A DNA stretch of 64,000 nucleotides from an uncultured Planctomycetota bacterium (GCA_900696525.1 CAADGL010000016.1:1-64000), one strand, 5' to 3'. Numbered from the stretch's first letter, positions 28,161 to 41,709 are shown. Numbers and translations: made by a program. The notes: a model not told the origin generated them from the letters alone.

Positions 28161-28279
28161 CTGCGGCGCGGCCTCAAGAGTGACAGCATGACGGCGGGCG
28201 AGGGAAGAAGCAGTAGAAGCAGGCAGGATACGCAAACGGGGGTCCGCGGCGGCCTAGAGCTTGGAAGGAAACGACTCGA

Positions 28280-32653
<4,374 letters not shown>

Positions 32654-32806
32654 GAATCGCGATGGCGCGAGCCGGTGCGTGATCGGAGCGCCGATCCGGG
32701 GTGCGCCCGCCGCGAAGCGCTGGCGCCGGAATGCTGTGATGTCTCTTTGGAATCTCGCTCAGAATGGGCGCGACGCGCCGACCGTCGGGTCGGCCGGCAT
32801 GACCGC

Positions 32807-33391
32807 CTACGACGCCGGACCGTTGCGGGCGCGCTGTATCGCCCGGTTCAGCGCGCGGTAGACCTCGTCCGGCCGCGACAGGTGATCCCACGACAGCACG
32901 GCGCTGGCGCCGTCGCGGCCGATCATGCGGATCGACCCCAGCCCCAGCCAGCGCTGCTGCGTGCTCGTGTGCAGCTCGACCCGCTCCAGCGACACCAGCG
33001 GGCGCTCGCTGAACTCGACCGACATCACGCCCTTGAACCGCGCCACCCGCCGGTTCGTCAGCACGTACAGCCGGCTGGCCCATTGCAGCGCCGCGATCGA
33101 GACCAGGCCCAGCCCGACCGTCGCGCACGCAATCACCAGCAGCGCCGACGCGACCGACTGCGCCGGCGGAGAGACGGCGGCCACGGCCACGGCCAGCAGG
33201 CCGCAGGCGGCGACATAGCGCCCGCAGACGAGCGGGATGTACCAGAGGCTCGGCTTGAGCGAGAGCTCGACCAGCTCGCCGCCGTCGAGCATCTCCATGC
33301 TGCGGGACCGGACACTGTCGAGCGTCGCCAGGCCGGCCTCCGCCACGCCGGCCTCCGAGTGCAGGGTGTCGGGCAAGGGCCTCCAGCTCAT
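32807..33391 (-). CDS. Membrane-associated bacterial PH-domain protein
   Basis: The 194-residue protein has two transmembrane helices (about 52-100) and then a bacterial PH-like domain (DUF304/bPH2), recognised by RLYVLTNRRVARFKGVMS, VSLERVELHTSTQQRWLGLG and IRMIGRDG. It overlaps the hpt stop by 4 bp (ATGA), so the two genes are translationally coupled. The cytoplasmic role of such proteins is not known. Confidence 0.85.
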   Translation of the reverse strand: MSWRPLPDTLHSEAGVAEAGLATLDSVRSRSMEMLDGGELVELSLKPSLWYIPLVCGRYVAACGLLAVAVAAVSPPAQSVASALLVIACATVGLGLVSIAALQWASRLYVLTNRRVARFKGVMSVEFSERPLVSLERVELHTSTQQRWLGLGSIRMIGRDGASAVLSWDHLSRPDEVYRALNRAIQRARNGPAS

Positions 33392-33951
33392 GACATGAGC
33401 TCCGCTCGCAGCACGCCGATGTGCGGATAGTTGCGGTACAGGTCGTCGAAGTCGAGCCCGTAGCCGACCACGAACAGATCATCTATCTCGAAGCCGACGA
33501 AGTCAACCTTCAGCTTGGCCGGGGCCTTGCCGCGCTTCCGCAGCAGGACGCAGGTGCGCAGGCTCGCCGGGCCGCGCTGCCGCACGGCGTCCTGCACGAT
33601 CGGCAGCGTGCGTCCCGAGTCGAGGATGTCGTCGACGATCAGCACGTGCCGCCCGGCCACGTCGCCGGTCAGCTCCAGCAGCGTGCGGTGCGGCTGCGAC
33701 TCGGTGGAGCGCCCCGGGTAGCTGGAGATGTGGACGAACGCGAGCTTCATCATCAGAGGCAGTTCGCGGATAAGGTCGGCCAGGAAGATGATCGAGCCCG
33801 ACAGGATCGGCAGCAGCGTGACGCCCGCCCGCTCGTCCAGCCGGTTCTCGCCCGGGTTCCCGTAGACCTGCGCGATCTCCCGGCCCAGCTCCTGCACACG
33901 CCGGCGGATCGTCTCCCGGTCCAGCAGCACGCGCTCGATGTCGGCGTCCAT
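33388..33951 (-). CDS. hpt: Hypoxanthine phosphoribosyltransferase
   Basis: The 187-residue protein converts hypoxanthine or guanine with PRPP to IMP or GMP (purine salvage). The PRPP loop reads VLIVDDILDSGRT; LPILSGSIIFLADLIREL and VDFVGFEIDDLFVVGYGLD are the other hallmark segments. ATG 33951 (MDADIERVLL) gives the usual family length; the reading frame stays open upstream but that part is not conserved-looking. A TATAAT lies 6 nt before the ATG, so the message is probably leaderless. Confidence 0.95.
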   Translation of the reverse strand: MDADIERVLLDRETIRRRVQELGREIAQVYGNPGENRLDERAGVTLLPILSGSIIFLADLIRELPLMMKLAFVHISSYPGRSTESQPHRTLLELTGDVAGRHVLIVDDILDSGRTLPIVQDAVRQRGPASLRTCVLLRKRGKAPAKLKVDFVGFEIDDLFVVGYGLDFDDLYRNYPHIGVLRAELMS

Positions 33952-33957
33952 GGGGCC

Positions 33958-33963
33958 ATTATA
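33958..33963 (-). promoter_or_regulatory. -10 box of hpt; predicted leaderless
   Basis: On the minus strand TATAAT ends 6 nt before the hpt ATG. The -35 region (GCGACC with a 17-bp spacer) is poor. No ribosome site fits in the gap. Confidence 0.45.
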
Positions 33964-34111
33964 GCCCACGTCGACGGCTTGGTCGCGACTCGCCTGCGTG
34001 CTGCAACGGCCTGTGGCTTGGGAAGTGCCCTCTGAGACAACGGCCCCGTCGGCCAGGGATACCGGCGATGTGTGCCGGGCGATGCGCACTCTTCCCTCCG
34101 GCGGCGCGAGG

Positions 34112-34120
34112 TGCTATCAT
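34112..34120 (+). promoter_or_regulatory. Extended -10 promoter (TGcTATCAT)
   Basis: TGCTATCAT precedes the secreted-protein gene at 34179 by 58 bp; a weak TTCCCT lies 17 bp upstream of the hexamer. Confidence 0.35.
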
Positions 34121-34178
34121 GCGGGCTGAGCCGATCCGTTGAACTCGCGAGCATCCAGCCTTCGCCCCGGAGTGCCAC

Positions 34179-36503
34179 ATGACGCGCTCACCGACCTCCT
34201 GCGTTCTCCTTCTCATTCTGCTTGCCGGCCTCGCCAGCGCCCACGACGGCGATCCGAAGGCGTTGGACCGTCTGCCCCCGATCAACGGCGCGCCCTTCCG
34301 GCAGGTTGAGCCGGTCGGCGCCCCGGAGTTTCCCGCCCAGGACGTGGTGCTCATGAGCTGGCTGCCGCTCGCGTCGCTGAACGCGGAGGCCACGTCGGGC
34401 AACGACTGCTGGGGCTACACGTCGCCCTCGGGGCGCGAGTACGCCCTGGTCGGCGTCTCGAACGGCTCGGCGTACGTCGAGGTGACGAACCCCGGCAATG
34501 CGCAGCTCATCGGCTTCATCAGCGGTCCGACCAGTCTCTGGCGCGACATCAAGGTCTACCAGAACTACGCCTACGTCGTCAGCGAGGGCGGCAGCGGCAT
34601 CCAGGTCGTCAACCTCAGCCAGATCGACAACGGCGTCGTCACCCTTGTGAACGTCATCACCGCCGGCGGCAACCAGTCCACCCACAACGTCGCGATCAAC
34701 GAGGAAAGCGGCTACCTGTATCGCTGCGGCGGGGGCAGCAACGGCGTGCGCATCTACAACCTGAATCCGGATCCCGCGAATCCGCAGTACGTCGGCGCCT
34801 GGTCCACGCGCTACGTGCACGACACGCAGGTCGTCAGCTACACATCCGGCCCCTGGGCCGGGCGCGAGATCGCCTTCTGCTGCACGGGCTACAACGGCGG
34901 CATCGACGAGACCGGGCTCGACATCCTCGACGTCACCAACAAGCAGAACATCATCAGCCTGGCGCGCCGCTTCTGGCCACAACCCGGCTATTCGCACCAG
35001 GGCTGGCTCTCGCCCGACCGCACGTACTTCTACATCGGCGACGAGCTCGACGAGCAGGAATACAGCCTCGGAACCACGACCCACATATTCAACGTCTCGA
35101 ACCTGCTCGACCCCGTCTACGTCGGCGCGTTCACCAATGGCGTCCCCGCGACCGGGCACAACATGTACACTCGCGGCAATCTCCTCTTTCAGGCCAATTA
35201 CCGCAGCGGCATGCGCGTCTTCGACGCCACAGACCCGATCAACCCGGTCGAGACCGCTTTCTTCGACACCTTCCCAAGCAGCGATTCCAACAACTTCAAC
35301 GGCCTCTGGAGCGTCTATCCATACTTCCCCAGCGGCACCGTCATCGGCTCCGATCTCGAACGCGGCCTATTTGTCTGGCACGTCGGGGACCCGCTCCTGA
35401 CGTTCAGCTTCCCGAACGGCGTCCCCAGCCTTCTCAACCCCGCCGGACACTCCGTGCTCGTCCAGATCGACGAGAGCAAGCCCGGCCAGCTCCAGCCCGG
35501 CACCGCCCAACTGATCTTCGACGCCGGCGGCGGCCCCGTTGCGGTCGAGCTCGTCTCGCTGGGCGGCAACCTGTTCCGCGCCGACTTTCCGCCCATCGCC
35601 TGTCCGAGCCAGGTCGCCTTCTATTTCGCCGCTTCTGCGGCCAACGGCTCCACCTGGCGGGCCCCGGCCACCGCGCCCGCCGAGGGCTTCCGCGCCCTGG
35701 CCTCCCACGGCACAACCACCGTCTTCGAGGACGACATGCAGACCGACAAGGGCTGGACGGTCGGCGCGCCGGGTGACAACGCCACCGCGGGCCTCTGGAA
35801 CCGCATGGACCCCGAGCAGACCACAACCAACGGAATCGTTGTGCAGCCCGGCGACGATCACACGCCCGGCGCCGGAACCATCTGCTGGGTCACGGATGGT
35901 TTCGCCGGACAAGGCGCCGGCGACCGCGACGTCGATGGCGGCACCACCACCCTCGTCTCGCCCACGCTCGACCTGTCCGCGGCCCCCAACGCCGTCATCA
36001 GCTACTGGCGCTGGTACACCAACGACAAGGGCAGCAACCCCTCCAGCGACACCTTCGTCGTCCAGATCTCAAACAACAACGGCGCAAACTGGACGGATGT
36101 CGAGGTCGTCGGCCCCGGCGGCCCGCAGGCCTCCGGCGGGTGGTACTACTACGCCTTCCGCGTCGCCGACATCCTGCCGCCGACCGCGACCGTCCGCCTG
36201 CGCTTCCGCGCGTCGGACCTCGGCGGGGGCTCACTGGTCGAGGCGCTCGTGGACGACTTCCTGGTTGAGAACATCGAGTGCGCCCCGGAGTGCGCCGGCG
36301 ACATCGACGGCGACGGCGCGGTCTGCCAGGGCGACCTGGGCATCCTGCTCGGCGTCTACGGCCTCTGCGAGGGCGACCCCGGCTGGAACCCCGCCGCCAA
36401 CTGCGACCCCACCCCCGACGGGAAGGGCAACCAGTGCATCAACCAGGGGGACCTCGGCGTGCTTCTGAGCCAGTTCGGCGCCTGCGGCGCGCCTTGTCCG
36501 TAA
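34179..36503 (+). CDS. Secreted choice-of-anchor-B-type protein with dockerin-type module
   Basis: The 774-residue protein has a signal peptide ending LASAHD, then an LVIVD-type propeller (VSNGSAYVEVTNPGNAQLIG, VVNLSQIDNG, HNVAINEESGYLYRCGG, THIFNVSNLLDPVYVGAF) as in 'choice-of-anchor B' proteins. A carbohydrate-binding-like beta-sandwich follows (about 510-690, FEDDMQTDKGWTVGAPGD ... VISYWRWYTND). The C-terminus has two calcium repeats with the second interrupted by a longer, Cys-containing loop (NCDPTPDGKGNQCINQGDLG). It carries the same anchor module as the 6.65-16.35 kb cluster, 18 kb away. Confidence 0.9.
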   Translation: MTRSPTSCVLLLILLAGLASAHDGDPKALDRLPPINGAPFRQVEPVGAPEFPAQDVVLMSWLPLASLNAEATSGNDCWGYTSPSGREYALVGVSNGSAYVEVTNPGNAQLIGFISGPTSLWRDIKVYQNYAYVVSEGGSGIQVVNLSQIDNGVVTLVNVITAGGNQSTHNVAINEESGYLYRCGGGSNGVRIYNLNPDPANPQYVGAWSTRYVHDTQVVSYTSGPWAGREIAFCCTGYNGGIDETGLDILDVTNKQNIISLARRFWPQPGYSHQGWLSPDRTYFYIGDELDEQEYSLGTTTHIFNVSNLLDPVYVGAFTNGVPATGHNMYTRGNLLFQANYRSGMRVFDATDPINPVETAFFDTFPSSDSNNFNGLWSVYPYFPSGTVIGSDLERGLFVWHVGDPLLTFSFPNGVPSLLNPAGHSVLVQIDESKPGQLQPGTAQLIFDAGGGPVAVELVSLGGNLFRADFPPIACPSQVAFYFAASAANGSTWRAPATAPAEGFRALASHGTTTVFEDDMQTDKGWTVGAPGDNATAGLWNRMDPEQTTTNGIVVQPGDDHTPGAGTICWVTDGFAGQGAGDRDVDGGTTTLVSPTLDLSAAPNAVISYWRWYTNDKGSNPSSDTFVVQISNNNGANWTDVEVVGPGGPQASGGWYYYAFRVADILPPTATVRLRFRASDLGGGSLVEALVDDFLVENIECAPECAGDIDGDGAVCQGDLGILLGVYGLCEGDPGWNPAANCDPTPDGKGNQCINQGDLGVLLSQFGACGAPCP

Positions 36504-36548
36504 CGCGATTTCGCTCTGCGACGCGACGCGGAGCCCGGCTTGAGCACC

Positions 36549-39287
36549 ATGCAGCCCGTCGTCGCCGGCGCGCCGTCCTCTACCGCTGCGTCCCCGGGCG
36601 CCTCCCGGCGCCGCAAGCAACCGCGCCTTTCCGCCGCTGCGCGCCCGGCGCCCGTCGTTGCGGCTGCGGTCGCGTTCATGTGCGGCATCGGCCTCTCCGA
36701 TCTTTCCGGCCCGGTCGCGCCGATCGCGCTGGCCGGCTTCACCCTGGCCCTGGCCGCGCTGACCTCATTCGCGTTCGCGCTCGCCGTGCGGATCGACTGG
36801 CCGCCGCTCCCTCCTTCCGACGTGCTCATCATCGCCCTTGCGCTCCTCGCGGGCCTGCTGCGTCACCAGCAGACGCTGCACCTGCCGCCCGACCACGTGG
36901 CCCACGTGGCCCATCAGCAGCGTGTGCTCGTCAGGCTCACCGGCCGCGTCATCACCGAGCCCCACGTTCACACGCCGCCGCAGCGCAACGCCTTCACGCC
37001 CCGGCCGCCAGCGGTGCGTACGACGTTCATCCTGGCCGGGGAATCCTGCGAGACGCCCGAGGGCCGGCGGGCAATGAGCGGGCTGCTCCGCGTGAACGTG
37101 TCGGGGCGCATCGAGGCGCCGGCGGGACGCATGGTCACGCTCACCGGCTGGCTGCGGTCGGCGCCGCCAGCGCGCAATCCGGGCGAGCCGGACTGGCGGC
37201 GCATCTTCGCCTTGCAGGGAATCCACGCGCTGCTCAGCGTCGATTCGGCGGAGCACGTGGCGCTCCTCGGCGACGCGCGCGGCCCGATGGACGGCCTTCG
37301 GCGCTTCCGCGCGTCGCTGCGCGGGCTGTTCTTCGAACCCTACGCGGAGCAGCCCGACAGCGAGGCGGCGTCTCTGCTCGACACGCTGGTGCTCGGACAG
37401 CGCAACGCCGTGGCGCCCGCGGTCGAGGCCGCGTTTCTGCGTCTCGGCGCGATCCACTTCCTGGTCGCCAGCGGTTTCCAGGTGGTCGTGCTGGCCGGCT
37501 CCGCGGCGTTCATGCTGCGCGGCATGGTTCATCTCAGCGTGGCGTGGCTCCCCTTCGCGCGCGACTGGCACGTCTCCCCTCGCCGCCTGACCGGCCTCGC
37601 AACGCTCGTTACCGTCGCCGTCTACGTGCTCGTGGTCGATTGGGACGCGCCGGTGCTGCGCGCCATCATCATGGCCGCCGTCGCTTCGATCGCGCTGCTG
37701 CTCGGGCGGCCTCTCACCACGCCCAACTGGCTCGCGCTCTCGGCCTTCGTGCTGCTCGCCGGCGACCCGGCCCAGCTCTTCCGCGCCGGCTTTCAGCTCT
37801 CGTTCCTCATCGTGCTCACGCTCTGTGTCGTCGCGCCCGCGATCTACCACGCCTGGACGGCCCGCCGCGCGGTCTGGCGCGCCGGCACGCTCGCGGCCTC
37901 GTCCTTCAAACGCCCGGCCGAGACGGTCGCGAACTGGGCCCGGCGGCGCATCGGTAACGTCGTCGCCGGAACGCTGGCGGTCAGCCTGCTGGCCTGGGTC
38001 ATGGCCGCTCCGCTGGTTGCCTGGCACTTTGGCCAGTTCCATCCCTGGGCCGCCGTGAGCTGCGCCTTGCTCACTCCCTTGCTCACGCTCGCCGTCATGC
38101 TCGGGTTCGCCGCGATGCTGGGCGGAGCGCTCGCGCCGCCGCTCGGACCGCCGCTCGGCGCTCTGTACACAGCCATCAGCGGAGTCACGCTCTGGCTGGT
38201 GGATCACCTCGCGCGCCTCCCGCACTCGGTCGTCGACTTCGCTCCACCACCCGCGTGGCTCCCGCTTGCGACGTACGCCGTGCTCGGGTGGTACGTCGTT
38301 CACCTCCGGGCCTGGACTCAGCGCGCGACGGGGCGCCTCGAGGCCTGGCGCCGCGGCCTGCCGCCCGACCTGGCGCGGCAGAAACGAAAGCTGCTCCGCC
38401 CCCTCGCCGCCGGCGCCATGGCCCCGGTCACGCTGGCGCTCGCCTGGCCGGGCTGGCTGCTGCTCGTCCCGCGCGCCGCGCCGGCAGACGCCGTACACGT
38501 GCTGGCCGTCGGCGACGGCAGCGCGGCGATCCTCACCGCCGCCTCAGGCCGCGCGCTGCTCTGCGACGTCGGCAGCGCCGCGGATCTCGACGCCGGCGCG
38601 ATCGTCACGGCGGCGGCCCGCAATCTTGGCCTGCGCCGTTTCGAGGCCGTGCTGCTCTCGCGCGCCAACTACGGCCACTACAGCGGCCTGCCGGGCGTGC
38701 TCGCGGCCATGCCGCCGGCGCAAGTTCTCACAACCCAGGCCTTCCTCGATGCCAGCCAGCACGACGCGGGCGTGCGGCGGCTGCTCGGCCATATCGCCGC
38801 CGCGCGCACCTCGCTACGCTGCCTGACGCAGGGCGACGAGCTGCCGCTCGGCGACGGTGTCGTCGAGGTCCTGTGGCCGCGCCGCGGACTGCCGGACGCC
38901 TGGCCCGCCAACGACACGTCGCTCGTGCTTCGATACCACGTCGCGGCAGCGCGCGTGCTACTGGCCGGCGATGTCGAGCGCCGCGCGCTGCTCGAACTCC
39001 TGAAGGATCACGCCGACGAGCGTATCGACCTGGCCTGCGACGTGCTGCTCGCCCCACATCACGGCGACGACGAGGGCGACGTCACCGGCGATTTCCTGCG
39101 AGCGGCCCGCCCGCGATACATCCTGGTGTCCACCGCCCGCCCGCGGCCCGCATTCGAGGCCACCGTCCTTCGCGCGCTCGGGCCGCGCGTCCCGGTCTAC
39201 ACCACCGACCGCTGCGGCGCGCTCGCCGTCCACCTGTTGCCCGGCGGACGGGTGCAGGTCGCCACGGCACGGCCCGTTCCGCGATGA
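36549..39287 (+). CDS. comEC: ComEC/Rec2-family DNA-uptake channel protein
   Basis: The 912-residue protein has N-terminal membrane helices, an OB-like DUF4131 region (about 125-225), the multi-helix competence domain (FLVASGFQVVVLAG, RAIIMAAVASIALLLGR, NWLALSAFVLL) and a C-terminal metallo-beta-lactamase-like domain. In that last domain the usual SHxDxDH metal motif reads SRANYGHY (about 38653-38676), while NDTSLVLRY, LLAGDVE and LLAPHHG are kept. The channel part is intact; nuclease activity is doubtful. TTG 36540 is an alternative start. The gene follows the dockerin protein by 45 bp. Confidence 0.92.
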   Translation: MQPVVAGAPSSTAASPGASRRRKQPRLSAAARPAPVVAAAVAFMCGIGLSDLSGPVAPIALAGFTLALAALTSFAFALAVRIDWPPLPPSDVLIIALALLAGLLRHQQTLHLPPDHVAHVAHQQRVLVRLTGRVITEPHVHTPPQRNAFTPRPPAVRTTFILAGESCETPEGRRAMSGLLRVNVSGRIEAPAGRMVTLTGWLRSAPPARNPGEPDWRRIFALQGIHALLSVDSAEHVALLGDARGPMDGLRRFRASLRGLFFEPYAEQPDSEAASLLDTLVLGQRNAVAPAVEAAFLRLGAIHFLVASGFQVVVLAGSAAFMLRGMVHLSVAWLPFARDWHVSPRRLTGLATLVTVAVYVLVVDWDAPVLRAIIMAAVASIALLLGRPLTTPNWLALSAFVLLAGDPAQLFRAGFQLSFLIVLTLCVVAPAIYHAWTARRAVWRAGTLAASSFKRPAETVANWARRRIGNVVAGTLAVSLLAWVMAAPLVAWHFGQFHPWAAVSCALLTPLLTLAVMLGFAAMLGGALAPPLGPPLGALYTAISGVTLWLVDHLARLPHSVVDFAPPPAWLPLATYAVLGWYVVHLRAWTQRATGRLEAWRRGLPPDLARQKRKLLRPLAAGAMAPVTLALAWPGWLLLVPRAAPADAVHVLAVGDGSAAILTAASGRALLCDVGSAADLDAGAIVTAAARNLGLRRFEAVLLSRANYGHYSGLPGVLAAMPPAQVLTTQAFLDASQHDAGVRRLLGHIAAARTSLRCLTQGDELPLGDGVVEVLWPRRGLPDAWPANDTSLVLRYHVAAARVLLAGDVERRALLELLKDHADERIDLACDVLLAPHHGDDEGDVTGDFLRAARPRYILVSTARPRPAFEATVLRALGPRVPVYTTDRCGALAVHLLPGGRVQVATARPVPR

Positions 39288-39426
39288 TTCCCCGCGGCCA
39301 CCGCGGGACGCCGGCCGCCGCCGGCGATATCATGAGCGGCTCGGCCGCCGGGGGCCGCGGCGGGCGGCTTCTTTTGACCCCCGGCGGCGGCCATCGGACT
39401 CAACGGGCCCAGGCAAGGAGAAGCTC

Positions 39427-39933
39427 ATGGCGCGAACCGTCACGCTGAAGGGAAATCCGCTCAATCTCGAGGGCCCGCAGCTCAAAGCGGGCGACCGGGC
39501 ACCGGACGCCACGCTGAAGAAAGACCTCGTCACCGACATGAAACTGAGCGAGACCGCCGGCACGCCGCGAATCTTCAGCGTCGTGCCGTCGCTGGATACG
39601 GCGGTGTGCGCGGCGCAGACGAAGCGCTTCAACGAGGAAGTCTCAAAGCTGCCGCACGTCGCGATCTACACAATCAGTTGCGACCTGCCGGTGGCTCAGA
39701 AGCGGTTTTGCGCGACCGAGGGCATCGACCCGGAGAAGCTGCACATGCTCAGCGATCACAAGGACGTGTCCTTCGGCCGGGCGTACGGCACGCTGGTCCC
39801 CGCCCTGCGCATTCTCTGCCGCGCCGTCTTCGTGGTCGATGCCCAGGGGGTCATCAAGTACGCCGAGTACGTGCCGGAGATCGCCGAGCATCCGAATTAC
39901 GACGCGGTGCTCGCCGCGGCCCGGGCCCTCTGA
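39427..39933 (+). CDS. tpx: Thiol peroxidase Tpx
   Basis: The 168-residue atypical two-Cys peroxiredoxin has the peroxidatic Cys 61 in PSLDTAVCAAQTKRF and the resolving Cys 95 in KRFCATEG, the same numbering as E. coli Tpx. The usual proline before the cysteine (PVC) is alanine here. It reduces hydroperoxides with thioredoxin. ATG 39427 follows AGGAGA. A GC-rich hairpin (39953-39970) follows the stop without a T-tract. Confidence 0.97.
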   Translation: MARTVTLKGNPLNLEGPQLKAGDRAPDATLKKDLVTDMKLSETAGTPRIFSVVPSLDTAVCAAQTKRFNEEVSKLPHVAIYTISCDLPVAQKRFCATEGIDPEKLHMLSDHKDVSFGRAYGTLVPALRILCRAVFVVDAQGVIKYAEYVPEIAEHPNYDAVLAAARAL

Positions 39934-39980
39934 CGCGAGCGTCCGGGGCGCCCGCCGCCGGGAGGCGGCGAAAAGATGAT

Positions 39981-40064
39981 TGCGGCTGAGAGGAGTCGAA
40001 CCTCCACGAGCTTGCGCTCACAAGGACCTGAACCTTGCGCGTCTGCCAATTCCGCCACAGCCGC
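39981..40064 (-). tRNA. tRNA-Leu (anticodon CAG)
   Basis: On the minus strand the 84-nt sequence folds as a class II tRNA: acceptor GCGGCTG/CAGCCGC, D-arm, anticodon stem CAAGG/CCTTG with loop TTCAGGT (anticodon CAG), a long variable arm (GAGCGCAAGCTC) and T-loop TTCGACT. The discriminator base is A, as expected for leucine. CCA is not encoded. Confidence 0.97.
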
Positions 40065-40150
40065 AGGCCGGGCCTGAGCCGGGCAGTCCGCCGAGCCCAG
40101 GATCGATCATTCTAGGGTGGCCGCGGCCGCGGTCAAGGCCGGCTCACGGC

Positions 40151-40280
40151 TAGTGTAGTGCCTCGCAGAAATGTGACGGTATCACGGATGGGTGGAGCGG
40201 GCATCTTGCCCGCTCGGGCGGGTTGGAAGCCCGCCCCACCCTGCATAGGGACAGGCAGTTATTTGCGAGGCACTACACTA
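40151..40280. mobile_element. MITE-like 130-bp element with 17-bp perfect terminal inverted repeats
   Basis: TAGTGTAGTGCCTCGCA at 40151-40167 is exactly inverted at 40264-40280. The ends start and finish with TA, as expected if a TA target was duplicated (the Tc1/mariner-IS630 style). The centre (40191-40240) holds nested palindromes, ggtgg-gcgggc-gcccgc-ggcggg-gcccgcc-ccacc, which can form a cloverleaf. It encodes no protein. It sits between tRNA-Leu and pdhA, 6 bp from the palindromic element. Confidence 0.8.
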
Positions 40281-40286
40281 GGTGCC

Positions 40287-40397
40287 GGTACAGTTTTGCT
40301 TTCTGAGCCGAGCCGCGCCCGTGCGGAAGCGGCTGAAACGAGGACGTCCGCTGGCGCAACCGCTTCCTCACGGGTGCGGCTCGGTTCAAACTGTACC
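40287..40397. repeat. 111-bp palindromic dispersed element, copy B
   Basis: It is about 88 percent identical by eye to copy A (1897-2006). The ends are ggtacagt and actgtacc, a perfect inversion, and the arms hold gagccgagccgcgcccgtg and its near-complement. Copy A and B differ at the ends, but B keeps full pairing there, which hints at selection for the hairpin. Like copy A it lies about 100 bp upstream of a GTG-started gene. Confidence 0.85.
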
Positions 40398-40508
40398 AGG
40401 GCCCACGGCTACCATCGGTCGCCGTCGGGTGGTAGAATGCGATGTTACCTGTGTAAGGGCCCGAAAAGGACTCGTCAGGCTGCTAGCCGTCAAAGGAAGG
40501 GTCAGGCC

Positions 40509-41657
40509 GTGCCGCGCGAAGCCATCCCGATCGCCAACCGCGTCGAGCGTCTCTCGGTACTCGATCACGAAGGCCATCTCGACGGGCGCCTCGAACCGAA
40601 GATTCCGGACACCGACCTGCGCCGGCTCTACAAGACCATGCTCGCCACGCGCCGTCTCGACGAGCGCTGCCTGCATCTCCAGCGCCAAGGCCGCATCGGC
40701 ACCTATGGCCCCTGCAAGGGCCAGGAGGCCACGCCGCTGGCTGTCGCCTACTGCCTGCGCAAGGAAGACTGGATGACGCCGAGCTACCGCGAGCTCTCCG
40801 CCTTCTTGTGGCGCGGCTGGCAGATCGACAAGTACCTTGCCTGGTGGGGCGGACACGAGATCGGCAGCCGCATCCCCGACGGCGTCAACGACCTGCCCAT
40901 CTGCGTGCCCATCGCCTCGCAGTTGCAGTATGGCATGGGCATCGCCTGGGGCTGCAAGCTGCGCGGCGACAACACCGTCTGCGCCGGTTTCGTCGGGGAC
41001 GGCGGGACCTCGGAGGGCGACTTCCACGAGGCGCTCAACTTCGCCTCGGTTTACAAGGTGCCCTTCGTCGTCGTCGTGCAGAATAATCACTGGGCCATCT
41101 CCGTCCCCCGCCACAAGCAGACCGCTTCGCCGACCATCGCCCAGAAGGCCATCGCCTACGGCATCGACGCCCTCCAGGTCGACGGAAACGACATCCTCGC
41201 CATGATCGTCGCCGCCCGCGAGGCCATCGAGAAAGCCCGCAGCGGCGGCGGGCCGACGCTGATCGAGGCGGTCACGTATCGCCTGGCCATGCACACGACC
41301 GCCGACGATCCGAAGAAGTACCGCAGCGATGAGGAGGTCAAGCACTGGGAGGCGCGCGACCCGCTGCCGCGCTTCCGCAGCTACCTGGTCGGCAAGAAGC
41401 TGCTCGACGACAAGATCGAGCAGGTCATGGAAGAGGAGATCCGCTCCGAGATGGACAAGGCCGTCGCCGCCTACGAGCGCCTACGCCCCGACCCGTACGA
41501 GATGTTCCACCACATGTACGCCACGCAGACGCCCGAGCTGGCGCGGCAGGAGCAGGAGCTGCGCGCCCATCTGGCGTCGGGCGCCGGCGACACGCCCCCC
41601 ACCGAGCAGGACGGCGACTCGCGCGCCCCCAGCGCGCGAATGAGCCGGACGATCTGA
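40509..41657 (+). CDS. pdhA: Pyruvate (2-oxo acid) dehydrogenase E1 component alpha subunit
   Basis: The 382-residue TPP-dependent subunit shows the thiamine pyrophosphate motif GDGGTSEGDFHEALNFA ... QNNHWAIS, plus YGPCKGQEATPLAVAY and TYRLAMHTTADDPKKYR near the C-terminus. It should pair with the beta subunit encoded at 45019. The substrate could be pyruvate or branched-chain 2-oxo acids. GTG 40509 is the start, after AAAGGAAGG; the open frame extends upstream through the repeat elements and is not coding there. A TAGAAT at 40433-40438 may be the -10 box. Confidence 0.93.
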   Translation: MPREAIPIANRVERLSVLDHEGHLDGRLEPKIPDTDLRRLYKTMLATRRLDERCLHLQRQGRIGTYGPCKGQEATPLAVAYCLRKEDWMTPSYRELSAFLWRGWQIDKYLAWWGGHEIGSRIPDGVNDLPICVPIASQLQYGMGIAWGCKLRGDNTVCAGFVGDGGTSEGDFHEALNFASVYKVPFVVVVQNNHWAISVPRHKQTASPTIAQKAIAYGIDALQVDGNDILAMIVAAREAIEKARSGGGPTLIEAVTYRLAMHTTADDPKKYRSDEEVKHWEARDPLPRFRSYLVGKKLLDDKIEQVMEEEIRSEMDKAVAAYERLRPDPYEMFHHMYATQTPELARQEQELRAHLASGAGDTPPTEQDGDSRAPSARMSRTI

Positions 41658-41688
41658 TGACGCCGTGAGGCGGGAACGCGTGATAGCC

Positions 41689-41709
41689 GATCCCCGATCC
41701 CCGATCCCC
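41689..41709. repeat. Heptamer repeat (cgatccc x3)
   Basis: Three tandem copies of cgatccc follow pdhA, then a run of ctcgttactctgcactcgtc-like near-repeats to 41745. They mark the left edge of the non-conserved stretch between pdhA and pdhB. Confidence 0.8.

Noticed and set aside
40158..40508. Upstream part of the pdhA frame
   Set aside because: It reads through the MITE-like and palindromic elements; GTG 40509 has the ribosome site and the conserved start.
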